The notes under the pieces: model-generated
The model's database searches: none
The model's input: the letters and a program-made list of their open reading frames with translations, nothing else
What the model was told of the DNA's origin: nothing
Shown: positions 51,581-60,250 of the stretch, one piece after another
Position numbering within the stretch: position 1 is the first letter of the stretch
Layout: each line of letters begins with the position of its first letter
Translations under genes and position numbers: made by a program
Source: DATFVJ01 sp963712955
GTDB taxonomy: Bacteria > Actinomycetota > Actinomycetes > Streptosporangiales > Streptosporangiaceae
Direction of reading: 5' to 3'
Assembly: GCA_963712955.1 (NCBI GenBank)
Contig: CAVQKF010000013.1
Coordinates: 186,001-250,000, forward strand
Length of the DNA stretch: 64,000 bases

Positions 51581-53179
51581 ATGAGCTTATCCGCGGCAGG
51601 CGGCGCCGTCCGGAGTTGGCTGGTTGCCTTTCTCGCATTCTTCCTGATGGCAGGCGCGTGGGCGCTCGCCGCGCCGTACGGTGGCACGCCGGACGAGATC
51701 GAGCACGTGATCCGTGCGGCCGGCGTCGTACAAGGCCAGGTGCTTGTAACTCCCGTCGTGGGGCCTGGTGTCAACAGCGGCGCCTACCAGACAGTGCCGC
51801 GGGGCTTGGTCCCGATAAGCAACCTCAAACCCCTGTACCGGCTTTGCTACCAGGGCCTGCCGCAGCGCAGCGCGGCGTGCGGCCCGCAGCCGGGACGTGG
51901 CGGGCACACCCCTGGCACGTTCCTCAGCGGAGCCGGCCGGTACAACCCGCTCTACTACGCCGCGGTCGGCGAGCCACTGGTGCGCTGGCCCAGTTGGACC
52001 GGCGTGCTGCTTGCGCGGCTCATCAGTGCCGCGCTGTGCGCCGCGTTTCTGGCATCGGCGTGGCTCAGCTGCATTCAGTGGCGCCGGTCCCCCCTGCTGA
52101 CCGGCGGCCTGCTTGTGGCCGCGACGCCGATGGTCTTCCACCTGGCCGGCGCGGTGAACCCGAACGCCGTCGAGATAGCGGCAGGGATATCCCTCGCGGC
52201 GGCCGTGATACCGCTGCTGCTTGACGAGGATTCCCCAGCTGCCGGCGGCCTGCTGCGCAGGACGGCGATCGCCGCCATTGCCATCGCCCAGTTCCGCGCG
52301 ATGGGGCCACTGTTCGTCATCGGCTGGCTCGCGTTGCTGGTGCTTCCGCCCGCCCGGTCGAGGCTACGTCAGTTGCGGTACCTGACGTCGGCCCGGCTCT
52401 GGTCGGCGGGTGTGGCGATCTCGTGTCTCACCGGGGCGGCATGGAGCATCGTCTTCAAGGTTGGTGACGGAAGCTACGCCACGAAGCATTACACGGCGAC
52501 CGAAGCACTCGGGTACGAGCTCACGGCGAAGCTGCCCTGGTATCTCGAGCAGACGGTTGACGGTTTCGGCACCTCATACCAGGACACCCTGCCACCGGCG
52601 GTGATCCTGATCGCCTGGGCGATGGCGCTCGGCCTGCTGCTGGTTACCGCGCTCGCATGGGGAAACGCGGCGCAGCGCCGACGGCTAGCCGCGCTGATCG
52701 CGTTCACGCTCTCGATACCGATCGTCGTCGACGTGGCAACGGTGAATAAGCTCCATTTCCCCTCGCAGGGCCGTTACATACTGCCGATCGCGGTCGGCAT
52801 CCCGCTGCTCGCCGCATTCACCGTTGGCTGCACGGGCGGCATGTCCACAAGCCAGCAGGCCGCGATCGTTCGAGTCATGATCTTGATGCTGCTGCCCTTC
52901 CAGCTGTACAGCCTCGTGTACGTGATGGACCGGTGGCAGTCGGGCCTCGGCCCCGGCCTGTCCGTTGACCCGTTACGGGGCACCTGGCACCCGGTCACAG
53001 GATCGGCGCTGCCGCTGCTGATGATGACCCTGGGGCTGATCGCGCTTGGGATGCTGGCCTGGCGCGCCACCCGAACGCGCGACGCACGGCATCCGGCCGG
53101 CGGGCCCGGATCAGGACGGGTGGCCGAAGTCGATCACGCCGCCCCCGCTGGCGAGCATCCAGGCGTTCTCCCGGGATAA
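51581..53179 (+). CDS. DUF2142 multi-pass membrane protein
   Basis: A 532-residue membrane protein with about 10-12 hydrophobic segments. The first is SWLVAFLAFFLMAGAWALA, followed by PYGGTPDEIEHVIRAAGVVQ, the conserved acidic first loop of DUF2142. GRYNPLYYAAVGEP is another conserved loop. DUF2142 proteins resemble GT-C glycosyltransferases and occur in envelope polysaccharide loci. ATG 51581. Its last 69 bp overlap, tail to tail, the end of the DUF6020-like gene. Confidence 0.85.
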   Translation: MSLSAAGGAVRSWLVAFLAFFLMAGAWALAAPYGGTPDEIEHVIRAAGVVQGQVLVTPVVGPGVNSGAYQTVPRGLVPISNLKPLYRLCYQGLPQRSAACGPQPGRGGHTPGTFLSGAGRYNPLYYAAVGEPLVRWPSWTGVLLARLISAALCAAFLASAWLSCIQWRRSPLLTGGLLVAATPMVFHLAGAVNPNAVEIAAGISLAAAVIPLLLDEDSPAAGGLLRRTAIAAIAIAQFRAMGPLFVIGWLALLVLPPARSRLRQLRYLTSARLWSAGVAISCLTGAAWSIVFKVGDGSYATKHYTATEALGYELTAKLPWYLEQTVDGFGTSYQDTLPPAVILIAWAMALGLLLVTALAWGNAAQRRRLAALIAFTLSIPIVVDVATVNKLHFPSQGRYILPIAVGIPLLAAFTVGCTGGMSTSQQAAIVRVMILMLLPFQLYSLVYVMDRWQSGLGPGLSVDPLRGTWHPVTGSALPLLMMTLGLIALGMLAWRATRTRDARHPAGGPGSGRVAEVDHAAPAGEHPGVLPG

Positions 53180-54805
53180 CCCGAGATCTACCGACCCAGG
53201 GTGGGCGGGTTCCGTGGTGGCGGGCAGGCCAGGGCCCGGCAGCGCGGTCCGGTTCCGCGCGAAGAACAGCGGAAGCAGCATGATGCCGATGTAGATCGGG
53301 CTCGCCATGTAACGGAACGCCTGGGTTGGGATATCGGCAAGCACGGTCACCTGCTGGCCCACGACAATAGCCACCAAGGCGAGCAGCGCCCAATTCCTGC
53401 GTCGCCTGGCCACCGCCCAGACAACCAGGTAGGCGAGGTAGCACCAGGTCGCGCCCCGCCACAGCAGCCACTCGAGCTGAGGTACCTCGCTCGCGCGGCG
53501 CGCGGCGAGCGCTCCGGTGTTCGCGCTGCCCGACAGCGGCCGGGTGGCCAGATCCGCCCGGTACGGGTTGTCACGTACGCGGCTGGTGATGCCGTACAGG
53601 CCAGCGGGGATCTGTGACCCGTAGAGGAAGGCGCGCGCGGATGGCGAGCTTGGAAAGACGAGCCAGGCGATGGAGCCGCGGCAGATGCGGGCGTCGAGAA
53701 TCAGTTGGGGCGAGCGCTCGAGCACTCGCAGCCACAGCGAGAAGAGCGGGTGGCCGAGTGCGTCGGCATTGTGGATGAACCCGGTGATCTGGGTTGTCTT
53801 GTCCGCATCGAAGCAGTTCGCGGTCTTCGCCCACTCGGCGAGCGGAGCGACCCGGGCCATCAGCGACTTGTCGGCCGTGGTGAAGCTCGACGGCGCGTCG
53901 GCGTAGGCGACAGCGATGTCCGCATAGGCAGGGCCGAGAGCAAGCGACGAGGGCATCGGCTTAATTCCGGCGGCCGGATACACAAACCAGTTCAGCACAA
54001 AAGTCGCGAAGATCACCGCTGCCGTAGCGGCCGCAAGCCGGGCCCGCACCCCACGCAGCAGCACCACGAGCAAGACGGCGGCGACCAGCACGGGTGCGAA
54101 ACCGTTGTTCCTGAACAGGCACATACCAAGCAGTTCAAAACCAAGCGCGGCGATCAGCCAGTTCACCCGGCGGTCCTTGACCCAGCCCGGACCCTCGCGC
54201 AGCGAAACGAGGTGTGCGACCGTCGGAACCACCAGATAGGCGCAGATCGAGAACGGCACGTCCTTCCAAACGAAGATCATGAAGGACCCAAGCGGCGGCA
54301 GCGCGGCCACCACCACCGCGGCCACCGCGGTCCACCGCCCCGGTACGCCGAGGCGCCGGAATGCGACGACCGTGTAGGCCAGGGCCGCCGACATCGCCAC
54401 CGTCTGCACCAGCGTCAGCGCGCCCAGATCGCCGGTCGTGTGCAGGCTCAGCCATACCATCGCGTCGTAGAGCACCGAGTGGTTGTTCACCCACGGCCCA
54501 GTCGTCACATGCAGCACATAGATGATCGAGTCGATGTTCATCAGCCCGGGATAGAACCCCGCCCACCAGAACAGGAAGATCAACTGGCAGACGACATACG
54601 TCACGAGCGGCAGCCGCCACCGCGGCATCCGCTCGGCCGCGGAACCTAGCAGAGCGTGAAGCCGGGCAGGCCATGGCCTGGCGACCGCGTGCGCCCTGTC
54701 TGCGGGACGCCCTGTGGGCCCTGTGGGCCCTGTGAGCGGTGTGGGCCCTGTGGACTCTGTGGGCCCTGTGGGCCCGGCTGACTCGGCCGCGTGGTGGACA
54801 GGCAT
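53111..54805 (-). CDS. DUF6020-like multi-pass membrane protein (GT-C-like)
   Basis: A 564-residue membrane protein with about 11 hydrophobic segments. GFYPGLMNIDSIIYVLHVTT followed by NNHSVLYDAMVWLSLHT matches the conserved first extracytoplasmic loop of this GT-C-like group, and FIFVWKDVPFSICAYLV the next. The N-terminus has a Gly-Pro-Thr repeat (9-bp units). ATG 54805 is preceded by AGGAAG; GTG 54823 and ATG 54808 are alternatives. It probably helps build or modify a surface polymer with its neighbours. Confidence 0.75.
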   Translation of the reverse strand: MPVHHAAESAGPTGPTESTGPTPLTGPTGPTGRPADRAHAVARPWPARLHALLGSAAERMPRWRLPLVTYVVCQLIFLFWWAGFYPGLMNIDSIIYVLHVTTGPWVNNHSVLYDAMVWLSLHTTGDLGALTLVQTVAMSAALAYTVVAFRRLGVPGRWTAVAAVVVAALPPLGSFMIFVWKDVPFSICAYLVVPTVAHLVSLREGPGWVKDRRVNWLIAALGFELLGMCLFRNNGFAPVLVAAVLLVVLLRGVRARLAAATAAVIFATFVLNWFVYPAAGIKPMPSSLALGPAYADIAVAYADAPSSFTTADKSLMARVAPLAEWAKTANCFDADKTTQITGFIHNADALGHPLFSLWLRVLERSPQLILDARICRGSIAWLVFPSSPSARAFLYGSQIPAGLYGITSRVRDNPYRADLATRPLSGSANTGALAARRASEVPQLEWLLWRGATWCYLAYLVVWAVARRRRNWALLALVAIVVGQQVTVLADIPTQAFRYMASPIYIGIMLLPLFFARNRTALPGPGLPATTEPAHPGSVDLGLSRENAWMLASGGGVIDFGHPS

Positions 54806-55067
54806 CATCTTCCTGCGTAGCACCGGGTGGCAAGCATGCCGCCAGGTGAGCTAGATCAGCCTGGCAGGGCTCTTTCCATGAACGACTAGGATACCGACCA
54901 GCTCGCCTGCCCCGGTTCAGGCGCGGTTCAGGTGCGGCCTGCACCGAAGAAGGCACCAATGCGACGGTCTCGAACCCGTTGTCAACTCAGGGCAAATCGC
55001 AAGTAAAGTGGGTGGCGCGATTTTCCAGCTTCCCACTATCCGCCGACCTACCCGGAGCAGATGAGAC

Positions 55068-55697
55068 GTGACGGGTCATGAGCAAGCGCAGGCGGGCGAC
55101 AATACAGCGGCAACTGCGCGCTCGGACTACGCCGACCGACTGGTGCGGCTCCGGTCCGCCTGGTGGAAGCACGTCATCGATGTACAGGCGCCATACCGGT
55201 GGAACATCCGCAGGCTCCGCCTTGGCCACACGCTCGACGTCGGCTGCGGAATCGGCCGTAACCTCCATCACCTCGGCGGGGGCGCGGTCGGCATCGATCA
55301 CAACGCCGACTCTGTGGCGGTCGCACGTTCCCTTGGCTTGACGGCATACACACGGGAGGAGTTCCTCGAGTCCGCGGACTGCGTCCCTGCCAGCTTCGAT
55401 ACGATACTGCTCGCTCATGTCGTCGAGCACATGGACCGCGACGCCGCGGCCCGCATCCTGGCGGACTACCTGGCATTCCTCAGGCCCGAGGGGCAGGTGG
55501 TCTTGATCACACCCCAGGAAGCCGGGTACCGGACGGACCAGACGCACGTGCGGTTCGTCGACTTCGAAGGGCTCGCGGACCTGGCCACCGCGATCGGGTT
55601 TGAGATCACGCGCAGGTACTCGTTCCCGTTTCCGCGGATGGTCGGCAAGGTCTTTCCGTACAACGAGTTCGTCGCGGTCTCGCGGCCTGTCATTTAA
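55068..55697 (+). CDS. Class I SAM-dependent methyltransferase
   Basis: A 209-residue methyltransferase. Motif I is TLDVGCGIGRNLHHLG, followed by VGIDHNADSVAVARSLGL (motif post-I), FDTILLAHVVEHMDRDAA (motif II/III) and EGQVVLITPQEAGY. GTG 55068 follows GGAGCAGATGAGAC. Its position among glycosyltransferases suggests methylation of a sugar or lipid intermediate, but the substrate is unknown. An ISAs1 remnant starts 6 bp downstream. Confidence 0.88.
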   Translation: MTGHEQAQAGDNTAATARSDYADRLVRLRSAWWKHVIDVQAPYRWNIRRLRLGHTLDVGCGIGRNLHHLGGGAVGIDHNADSVAVARSLGLTAYTREEFLESADCVPASFDTILLAHVVEHMDRDAAARILADYLAFLRPEGQVVLITPQEAGYRTDQTHVRFVDFEGLADLATAIGFEITRRYSFPFPRMVGKVFPYNEFVAVSRPVI

Positions 55698-55702
55698 AGC
55701 AG

Positions 55703-56377
55703 ATGTCGGCTGGGCTGGCGGCCGCGGCGCTGGACCCGCTGCTCGCGGGCCAGGTCGCCGCCCGGGCCGCGGCGGGCAAGGCGGCCAGCGGGGGGAAGAA
55801 GCGGCGCCGCAAGCCGCCGGCCGCCGAGGCACTGCGCGAGACCAGGGCCGATGGCTGGGTGCGGGCCGCTCCCGGCCACCCATGGCTGGCTCCGGCCGTC
55901 ACCGGTGATCCCGGCCACCGCCCGGCCCGGCCCGCGGTGGGCGTGGACGGTAAGGAACGCAAGCTCGCCAAGGCCGGCGGGAAGAAGAAGGTGCACCTGC
56001 TGGGCGCCGTCACCCATGTGACCAGGCTGGTGATCGGCCAGGACAAGGTCGCCAAGGCCGGCAAGGCCAACGAGATCACGCACTTCAGGCCGCTGCTGGA
56101 ACCGCTGCCCCTGGACGGTGTGGTCATCACGGCCGACGCGATGCAGACCCAGCGCGAGCATGCCCGCTGGCTGACCGAAGACAAGGACGCGTTCTACCTG
56201 CTGCCGGTGCTGGGCAACCAGCCGGGAACGTATGCCGCGCTCGATGCCCTGGACTGGGAGAACACCCCGGTCGCGACCGCAACCAGCGAGATCAGCCGCG
56301 GCCGGATCGACGTGCGCAGCTCAGCGAGCGCGCCCCACCAGTCTCACGTATTGCGTGCAGCAGGTGAAATCGGCTGA
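55703..56377 (+). pseudogene. ISAs1-family transposase fragment
   Basis: Middle part of an ISAs1-type transposase: AVGVDGKERKLAKAGGKKKV, VHLLGAVTHVTRLVIGQDKV, KANEITHFRPLLEPLPLDGV, VITADAMQTQREHARWL and DAFYLLPVLGNQPGTYAALD. The sequence then departs from the family after GRIDVRS at about 56330. Both ends and the terminal repeats are missing, so it is dead. It separates the methyltransferase from the downstream glycan operon. Confidence 0.85.
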
Positions 56378-56684
56378 TATTTCGATCGTGACCAGCGTGG
56401 CCGGATATACTCGCGTGGGCGTGAGGGCCATGCCGCCGGTGCGACCGACCCCACTGGTCCGCCTACCGCGGCCGTCGCCGAACGCCCGGACGGGGACGGC
56501 ATGGTGACGGCATGGTGACGCAGCCGCTCGACATCACCAAAATCCAGGAAGAACCCGGCGCACCACCCCGCGCGTGCGGTCCCGTGAAAGGCTCGCGGTC
56601 ACCGTCGCCAGGTACAGCGCCAACCACTCCTGGCGGAAGCCGCCCGCTGCGCAGGCGGTTCGCCGAGATCCGGAGGGACGTGCG
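56378..56684. other. 307-bp gap between IS remnant and DUF2304
   Basis: A 58-codon frame (ATG 56512 to stop 56688) ends overlapping the DUF2304 start, but its Pro/Arg/Ser-rich product has no recognisable features. No other gene is seen. The promoter of the glycan operon should lie here. Confidence 0.35.
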
Positions 56685-57029
56685 TTGAGGCTTACCATTC
56701 TGACTGCCGTAGCCGCTTTGCTTGTGCTTGTGTTCATCTTCGAACTGCTGCGGCGTCGGCAACTGCGGGAGAAATACGCCATCCTGTGGATGAGCCTGGG
56801 CCCGATCGTGCTCGTCTTTGGCTTCTTCCCGCGGTTGCTTGACTCGCTCGCTTCGCTGGTCGGTGTGGCGTCGGGCGTCAGTCTCGTTCTCTTTCTCGGC
56901 ATCGTCTTTCTCCTGATTGTGTGCATCCACCTGAGCTGGGAGGCCAGCGGGCTCGAGGAGAAGACACGGACGCTCGCCGAGGAGGTCGCGCTGATCCGTA
57001 CGATGCTCTCTGAGCGGGACAAGGTTTAG
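56685..57029 (+). CDS. DUF2304 small membrane protein
   Basis: A 114-residue protein with three hydrophobic helices (LTILTAVAALLVLVFIFELL, KYAILWMSLGPIVLVFGFF, VASGVSLVLFLGIVFLLIVC) and a cytoplasmic coiled tail (EASGLEEKTRTLAEEVALIR). DUF2304 genes almost always lie beside GT2 polyprenyl-phosphate glycosyltransferases, as here. TTG 56685 is chosen because GGAGGG lies 7 nt upstream; longer frames run through non-coding sequence. It is directly followed by the GT2 gene, whose ATG starts one base after the stop. Confidence 0.88.
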   Translation: MRLTILTAVAALLVLVFIFELLRRRQLREKYAILWMSLGPIVLVFGFFPRLLDSLASLVGVASGVSLVLFLGIVFLLIVCIHLSWEASGLEEKTRTLAEEVALIRTMLSERDKV

Positions 57030-57732
57030 ATGATCAACGACAAGCGGGTACTGATCATCGTGCCAGGCCTGGAACGAAGCCGAGTCGGTTGGCGAGGTCG
57101 TCAAGGAGATCCGGGGGGAGCTGCCTGAAACCGACGTTCTCGTCGTCGACGACGGCTCGACCGATGGCACCGCCAGGCTCGCCCTTGAGGCCGGCGCGAC
57201 CGTGACACGCCTGCCGTTCAACCTCGGGGTCGGCGGGGTCATGCGCCTCGGTTACCGTTATGCCCGCAATGGAGGGTATGACGTTGCCGTCCAGCTGGAC
57301 GCGGACGGCCAGCACGATCCGAGGTACGTGCCCAAGCTCATCGACGGACTGCGGGATGCCTCACTCGTGATCGGAGCCCGCTTCGCGGGCGAGGGCGATT
57401 ACCAGGTGCACGGGCCCCGGCGATGGTCGATGGCCCTCCTGTCGCTCGTGCTTTCCACGATGGCGGGCTGCCGGCTGACCGACACGACGTCCGGCTTCCG
57501 CGCGTGTGATCGTTCGCTCATCGAGCTTTTCGCTGACTGGTACCCGGTGGAGTACCTGGGAGACACCGTCGAAACGCTCGTCCGCGTGATCCGTCTCGGC
57601 TACCGGGTACATCAGGTCCCTGTTGCCATGAGGCGCCGGCTGCGCGGCACACCCAGCCACTCGCCGATCAAGGCAATGGTCTATCTGTGCCGGGCCTTCC
57701 TGACCCTCCTGCTCGCACTCATCCGCCGATGA
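57030..57732 (+). pseudogene. GT2 glycosyltransferase (dolichol-phosphate-mannose synthase-like) with +1 frameshift
   Basis: A GT-A enzyme that would load a sugar on polyprenyl phosphate. The first 12 codons (MINDKRVLIIVP) are in one frame. From codon 13 the sequence AWNEAESVGEVVKEIRGELP continues in the next frame, showing one extra G at 57066-57067. The rest is complete: VLVVDDGSTDGTARLALEAG, AVQLDADGQHDPRYVPKLID, and TDTTSGFRACDRSLIELFAD. Everything else looks intact, so this may be a sequencing error or a very recent mutation. It overlaps the flippase start (ATGA). Confidence 0.85.
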
Positions 57733-59058
57733 GGGCGCTGACGAGGGCACTGGGATTGCTTCCGGTCGGAATGCTCCAGGTGGGAGCCAGGCTTGATGGT
57801 GTTCGGCGCCGCCGCCTACGTCCACCTCGCGGTCGCCGGCCACAGCCTGAGCACGCGCGAAATGGCGGCGTTCTCTGTGCTGTGGTCGATCGTCTTCCTG
57901 CTGGGCCTCGGCCTGTTCTTCCCGGTCGAACAGGAGCTCACCCGGCACGTGGCCGCGCGCGTGGAAGCGGGCGAGGGCCTCATGCCCGTCGTGCGTCGCT
58001 CCGCCGCACTCGCCGGGGGCATTCTGCTCGCGACACTGGTGCCGCTCGCGGTGGCGGCCCGGCCGCTGGCCGACAAGCTGTTTGACGGCGACATCGGGCT
58101 GGTGGTTGCGCTCGGGACTGCGTTCGTGGCGCTGGCCGTCGTCTCGGTGTCTCGCGGTGTGCTCGCCGGCACGGGAAGGTTCGAGATGTACGGCGGCCAG
58201 CTCGCGATCGACGGCGGGCTGCGGATCGTGTTCGCGGTCGCGCTCGGCCTCGCGGGCCTGCACTCGCCCGTTCCTTTCGCGCTTATCCTGACCGTCGCCC
58301 CGCTGATCGCAGTGATCTTGATGCTCCGCCCGGTGCTCACAGCGTTGCATCCGGGCCCGACCATCACGTGGAAGCTGATGTGCCGTGGCCTGGGCTTGCT
58401 CATCGGGTCGACGCTGCTCGCGCAGCTGATCGTGAACATCGGCGTCGTCAACGCCAAGCTGCTTTCGCCCGGCAACGAGGCTAACGAGGCTGTCGTCGGT
58501 GCACTACTTTCCGCCATAATTCTCGCCAGGGTTCCCTTGTTCATCTTCGCGTCGCTCCAGGCTTCCCTGCTGCCTGGCCTGGCGGGCGCGGTCGCCGCGG
58601 GCGAGCAACCGCGCTTCCGGCGGCTGGTGATACGCGGCACCGCCATTGTGGCCGCGCTTGGCCTCGTCGGTGCGCTGATCGCCGTGATCCTCGGGCCCTG
58701 GCTCATCCAGGTCTTGTTCGCCGCACATCGCGTGCTCGGGCCTGCCGACTTCGCCTGGCTCGCGGCCGGGACGCTCTTCTACATGCTGGCAATGGTGCTG
58801 GGCCAGGGCGCGATGGCGCTATCCCACCACCGTGACCAGCTGTTCGCGTGGATAGCGGGCGCCGTCGTGCTCGCTGCCATCACCGCAGTGCCTGGCGAGG
58901 TCAGGCTCCGGGTGGAAGTGGCGTACGCGCTCAGCTCACTCACGGTCGCGGTCACGCTTGCGGTGGTGCTGTTCGTCCGCTCGGCCAGGTACTGGGGCCC
59001 TTCAGGCGCGGCCGATGGTCGCGTGGCCGCTGCGCTGCACCCAGGCGGGTCGCGATGA
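57729..59058 (+). CDS. Polysaccharide flippase-like membrane protein (MATE/MOP type), possible N-terminal frameshift
   Basis: A protein of about 420-440 residues with about 12 hydrophobic segments, e.g. AAFSVLWSIVFLLGLGLFFP, VVALGTAFVALAVVSVSRGV and LLIGSTLLAQLIVNIGVVNA, the pattern of oligosaccharide flippases. ATG 57729 overlaps the GT2 stop and gives MRALTRALGLLPVGMLQVGA, a natural first helix, but a one-base excess near 57787-57793 breaks it before LMVFGAAAYVHLAVAG. Alternatively translation starts at ATG 57796 with GGGAG upstream, without a frameshift. It likely moves a lipid-linked glycan across the membrane. Confidence 0.75.
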
Positions 59059-60071
59059 CGGCGAGCGTCACCGCCGTGGTACTTGCCTACGGCGGCGAGG
59101 CGTTGCTGGAGGAGGCGGTCGGCGCGGTGCTCGCATCAAACGACATCGAGATCGACATCGTGGTCGTCGACAACGGCTGCACCTCCGACGCCATCGACCG
59201 GGTAAAGGGGCTGACCGGCGTACGGATGATCACGCCTGAGACCAATACCGGGTTTTCCGGCGGCTGCGTGCGCGGCGCGGCCGAGGCGACCGGTGACTAC
59301 CTCGCGTTCGTCAACTCGGACGCGATCGTCGCACCCGATGCGCTGGCGCGGCTGGCCGACGTCGCCGCCGAACCGGGGGTGGGCCTCGCGATGGGCTCCA
59401 TACGCCTCGCCAATGCGCCCGAACTGATGAACACCTCGGGTAACCCGCTGCACTTTGCCGGGCTCTCATGGGCAGGCGGCCTGGGCGAGCCTGCATCACA
59501 GCATGCCGAACGCCGCAGTGTCATGGCGGGATCTGGCTGCTGCTTCGTGATGCGCAGAAGCCTATGGGAGGATCTTGGCGGCTTCGCCGACGAGTACTTC
59601 GCGTACGTCGAAGACACAGAAATCAGTGTCAGGATCTGGCAGCGCGGCCTGACTGTTGAGTACGTGCCCGATTCCGTGGTTTTGCACCACTATGAGTTCT
59701 CGCGCAACGAGAACAAGCTCTATCTACTCGAACGTAACCGGGCAATTCTGCTGCTCACGACGTACCAGCGACGAAGCCTGCTGCTATTCGCGCCGATGCT
59801 GCTGCTCACCGAGATCCTCATGCTCGGTGCGGCGATCGCCGGTGGCTGGGGCCGCGCCAAGCTGCGCGGCTGGCGCTGGCTCTGGCAGCACCGCTCCTGG
59901 CTCCGATCACGCCGAGCATTGATCCAAAGTGAGCGGGCCGTCCCGGACGCCGTGGTCTTCGAACGCGTCACCGCGCGTTTCGACCCGGCCAACATCGCCG
60001 CACCGCCAGGGGCCGGCATTCTCAACGCCATCATGACCGCATATTGGCACATTGCACGCAAACTACTCTGA
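59055..60071 (+). CDS. GT2 glycosyltransferase (rhamnosyl/galactofuranosyl type)
   Basis: A 338-residue GT-A transferase. VTAVVLAYGGEALLEEAVGA opens the nucleotide-binding fold; DIVVVDNGCTSDAIDRV and YLAFVNSDAIVAPDALARL contain the sugar-nucleotide and metal-binding acids; YFAYVEDTEISVRIWQRGLT is the EDxxxxxR-type acceptor motif. A hydrophobic segment (LLLFAPMLLLTEILMLGAAI) suggests membrane association. ATG 59055 overlaps the flippase stop. It ends the plus-strand glycan operon. Confidence 0.9.
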   Translation: MTASVTAVVLAYGGEALLEEAVGAVLASNDIEIDIVVVDNGCTSDAIDRVKGLTGVRMITPETNTGFSGGCVRGAAEATGDYLAFVNSDAIVAPDALARLADVAAEPGVGLAMGSIRLANAPELMNTSGNPLHFAGLSWAGGLGEPASQHAERRSVMAGSGCCFVMRRSLWEDLGGFADEYFAYVEDTEISVRIWQRGLTVEYVPDSVVLHHYEFSRNENKLYLLERNRAILLLTTYQRRSLLLFAPMLLLTEILMLGAAIAGGWGRAKLRGWRWLWQHRSWLRSRRALIQSERAVPDAVVFERVTARFDPANIAAPPGAGILNAIMTAYWHIARKLL

Positions 60072-60214
60072 CGCAGCGCCACCCGCTGCACGGGATAAGG
60101 CCGCTCCATCGCTCCATCTGCGCAAACTTGTGGTGTGAGGGGCCCGGTCACTCCCCCTGGGCTCCACGCACATTGAGACAGTGGTTCCGTCAGTTTGGGC
60201 TGACTGACGTCTGC

Positions 60215-60234
60215 CGGGGGTGCGTGAACCCCCG
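60215..60234. terminator. Short hairpin between convergent genes
   Basis: CGGGGGT (60215-60221) pairs with ACCCCCG (60228-60234) over a 6-nt loop, between the convergent GT2 and arabinofuranosyltransferase genes. It is a weak terminator candidate without a T tract. Confidence 0.4.
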
Positions 60235-60250
60235 TCTGGGACCGGGCACG

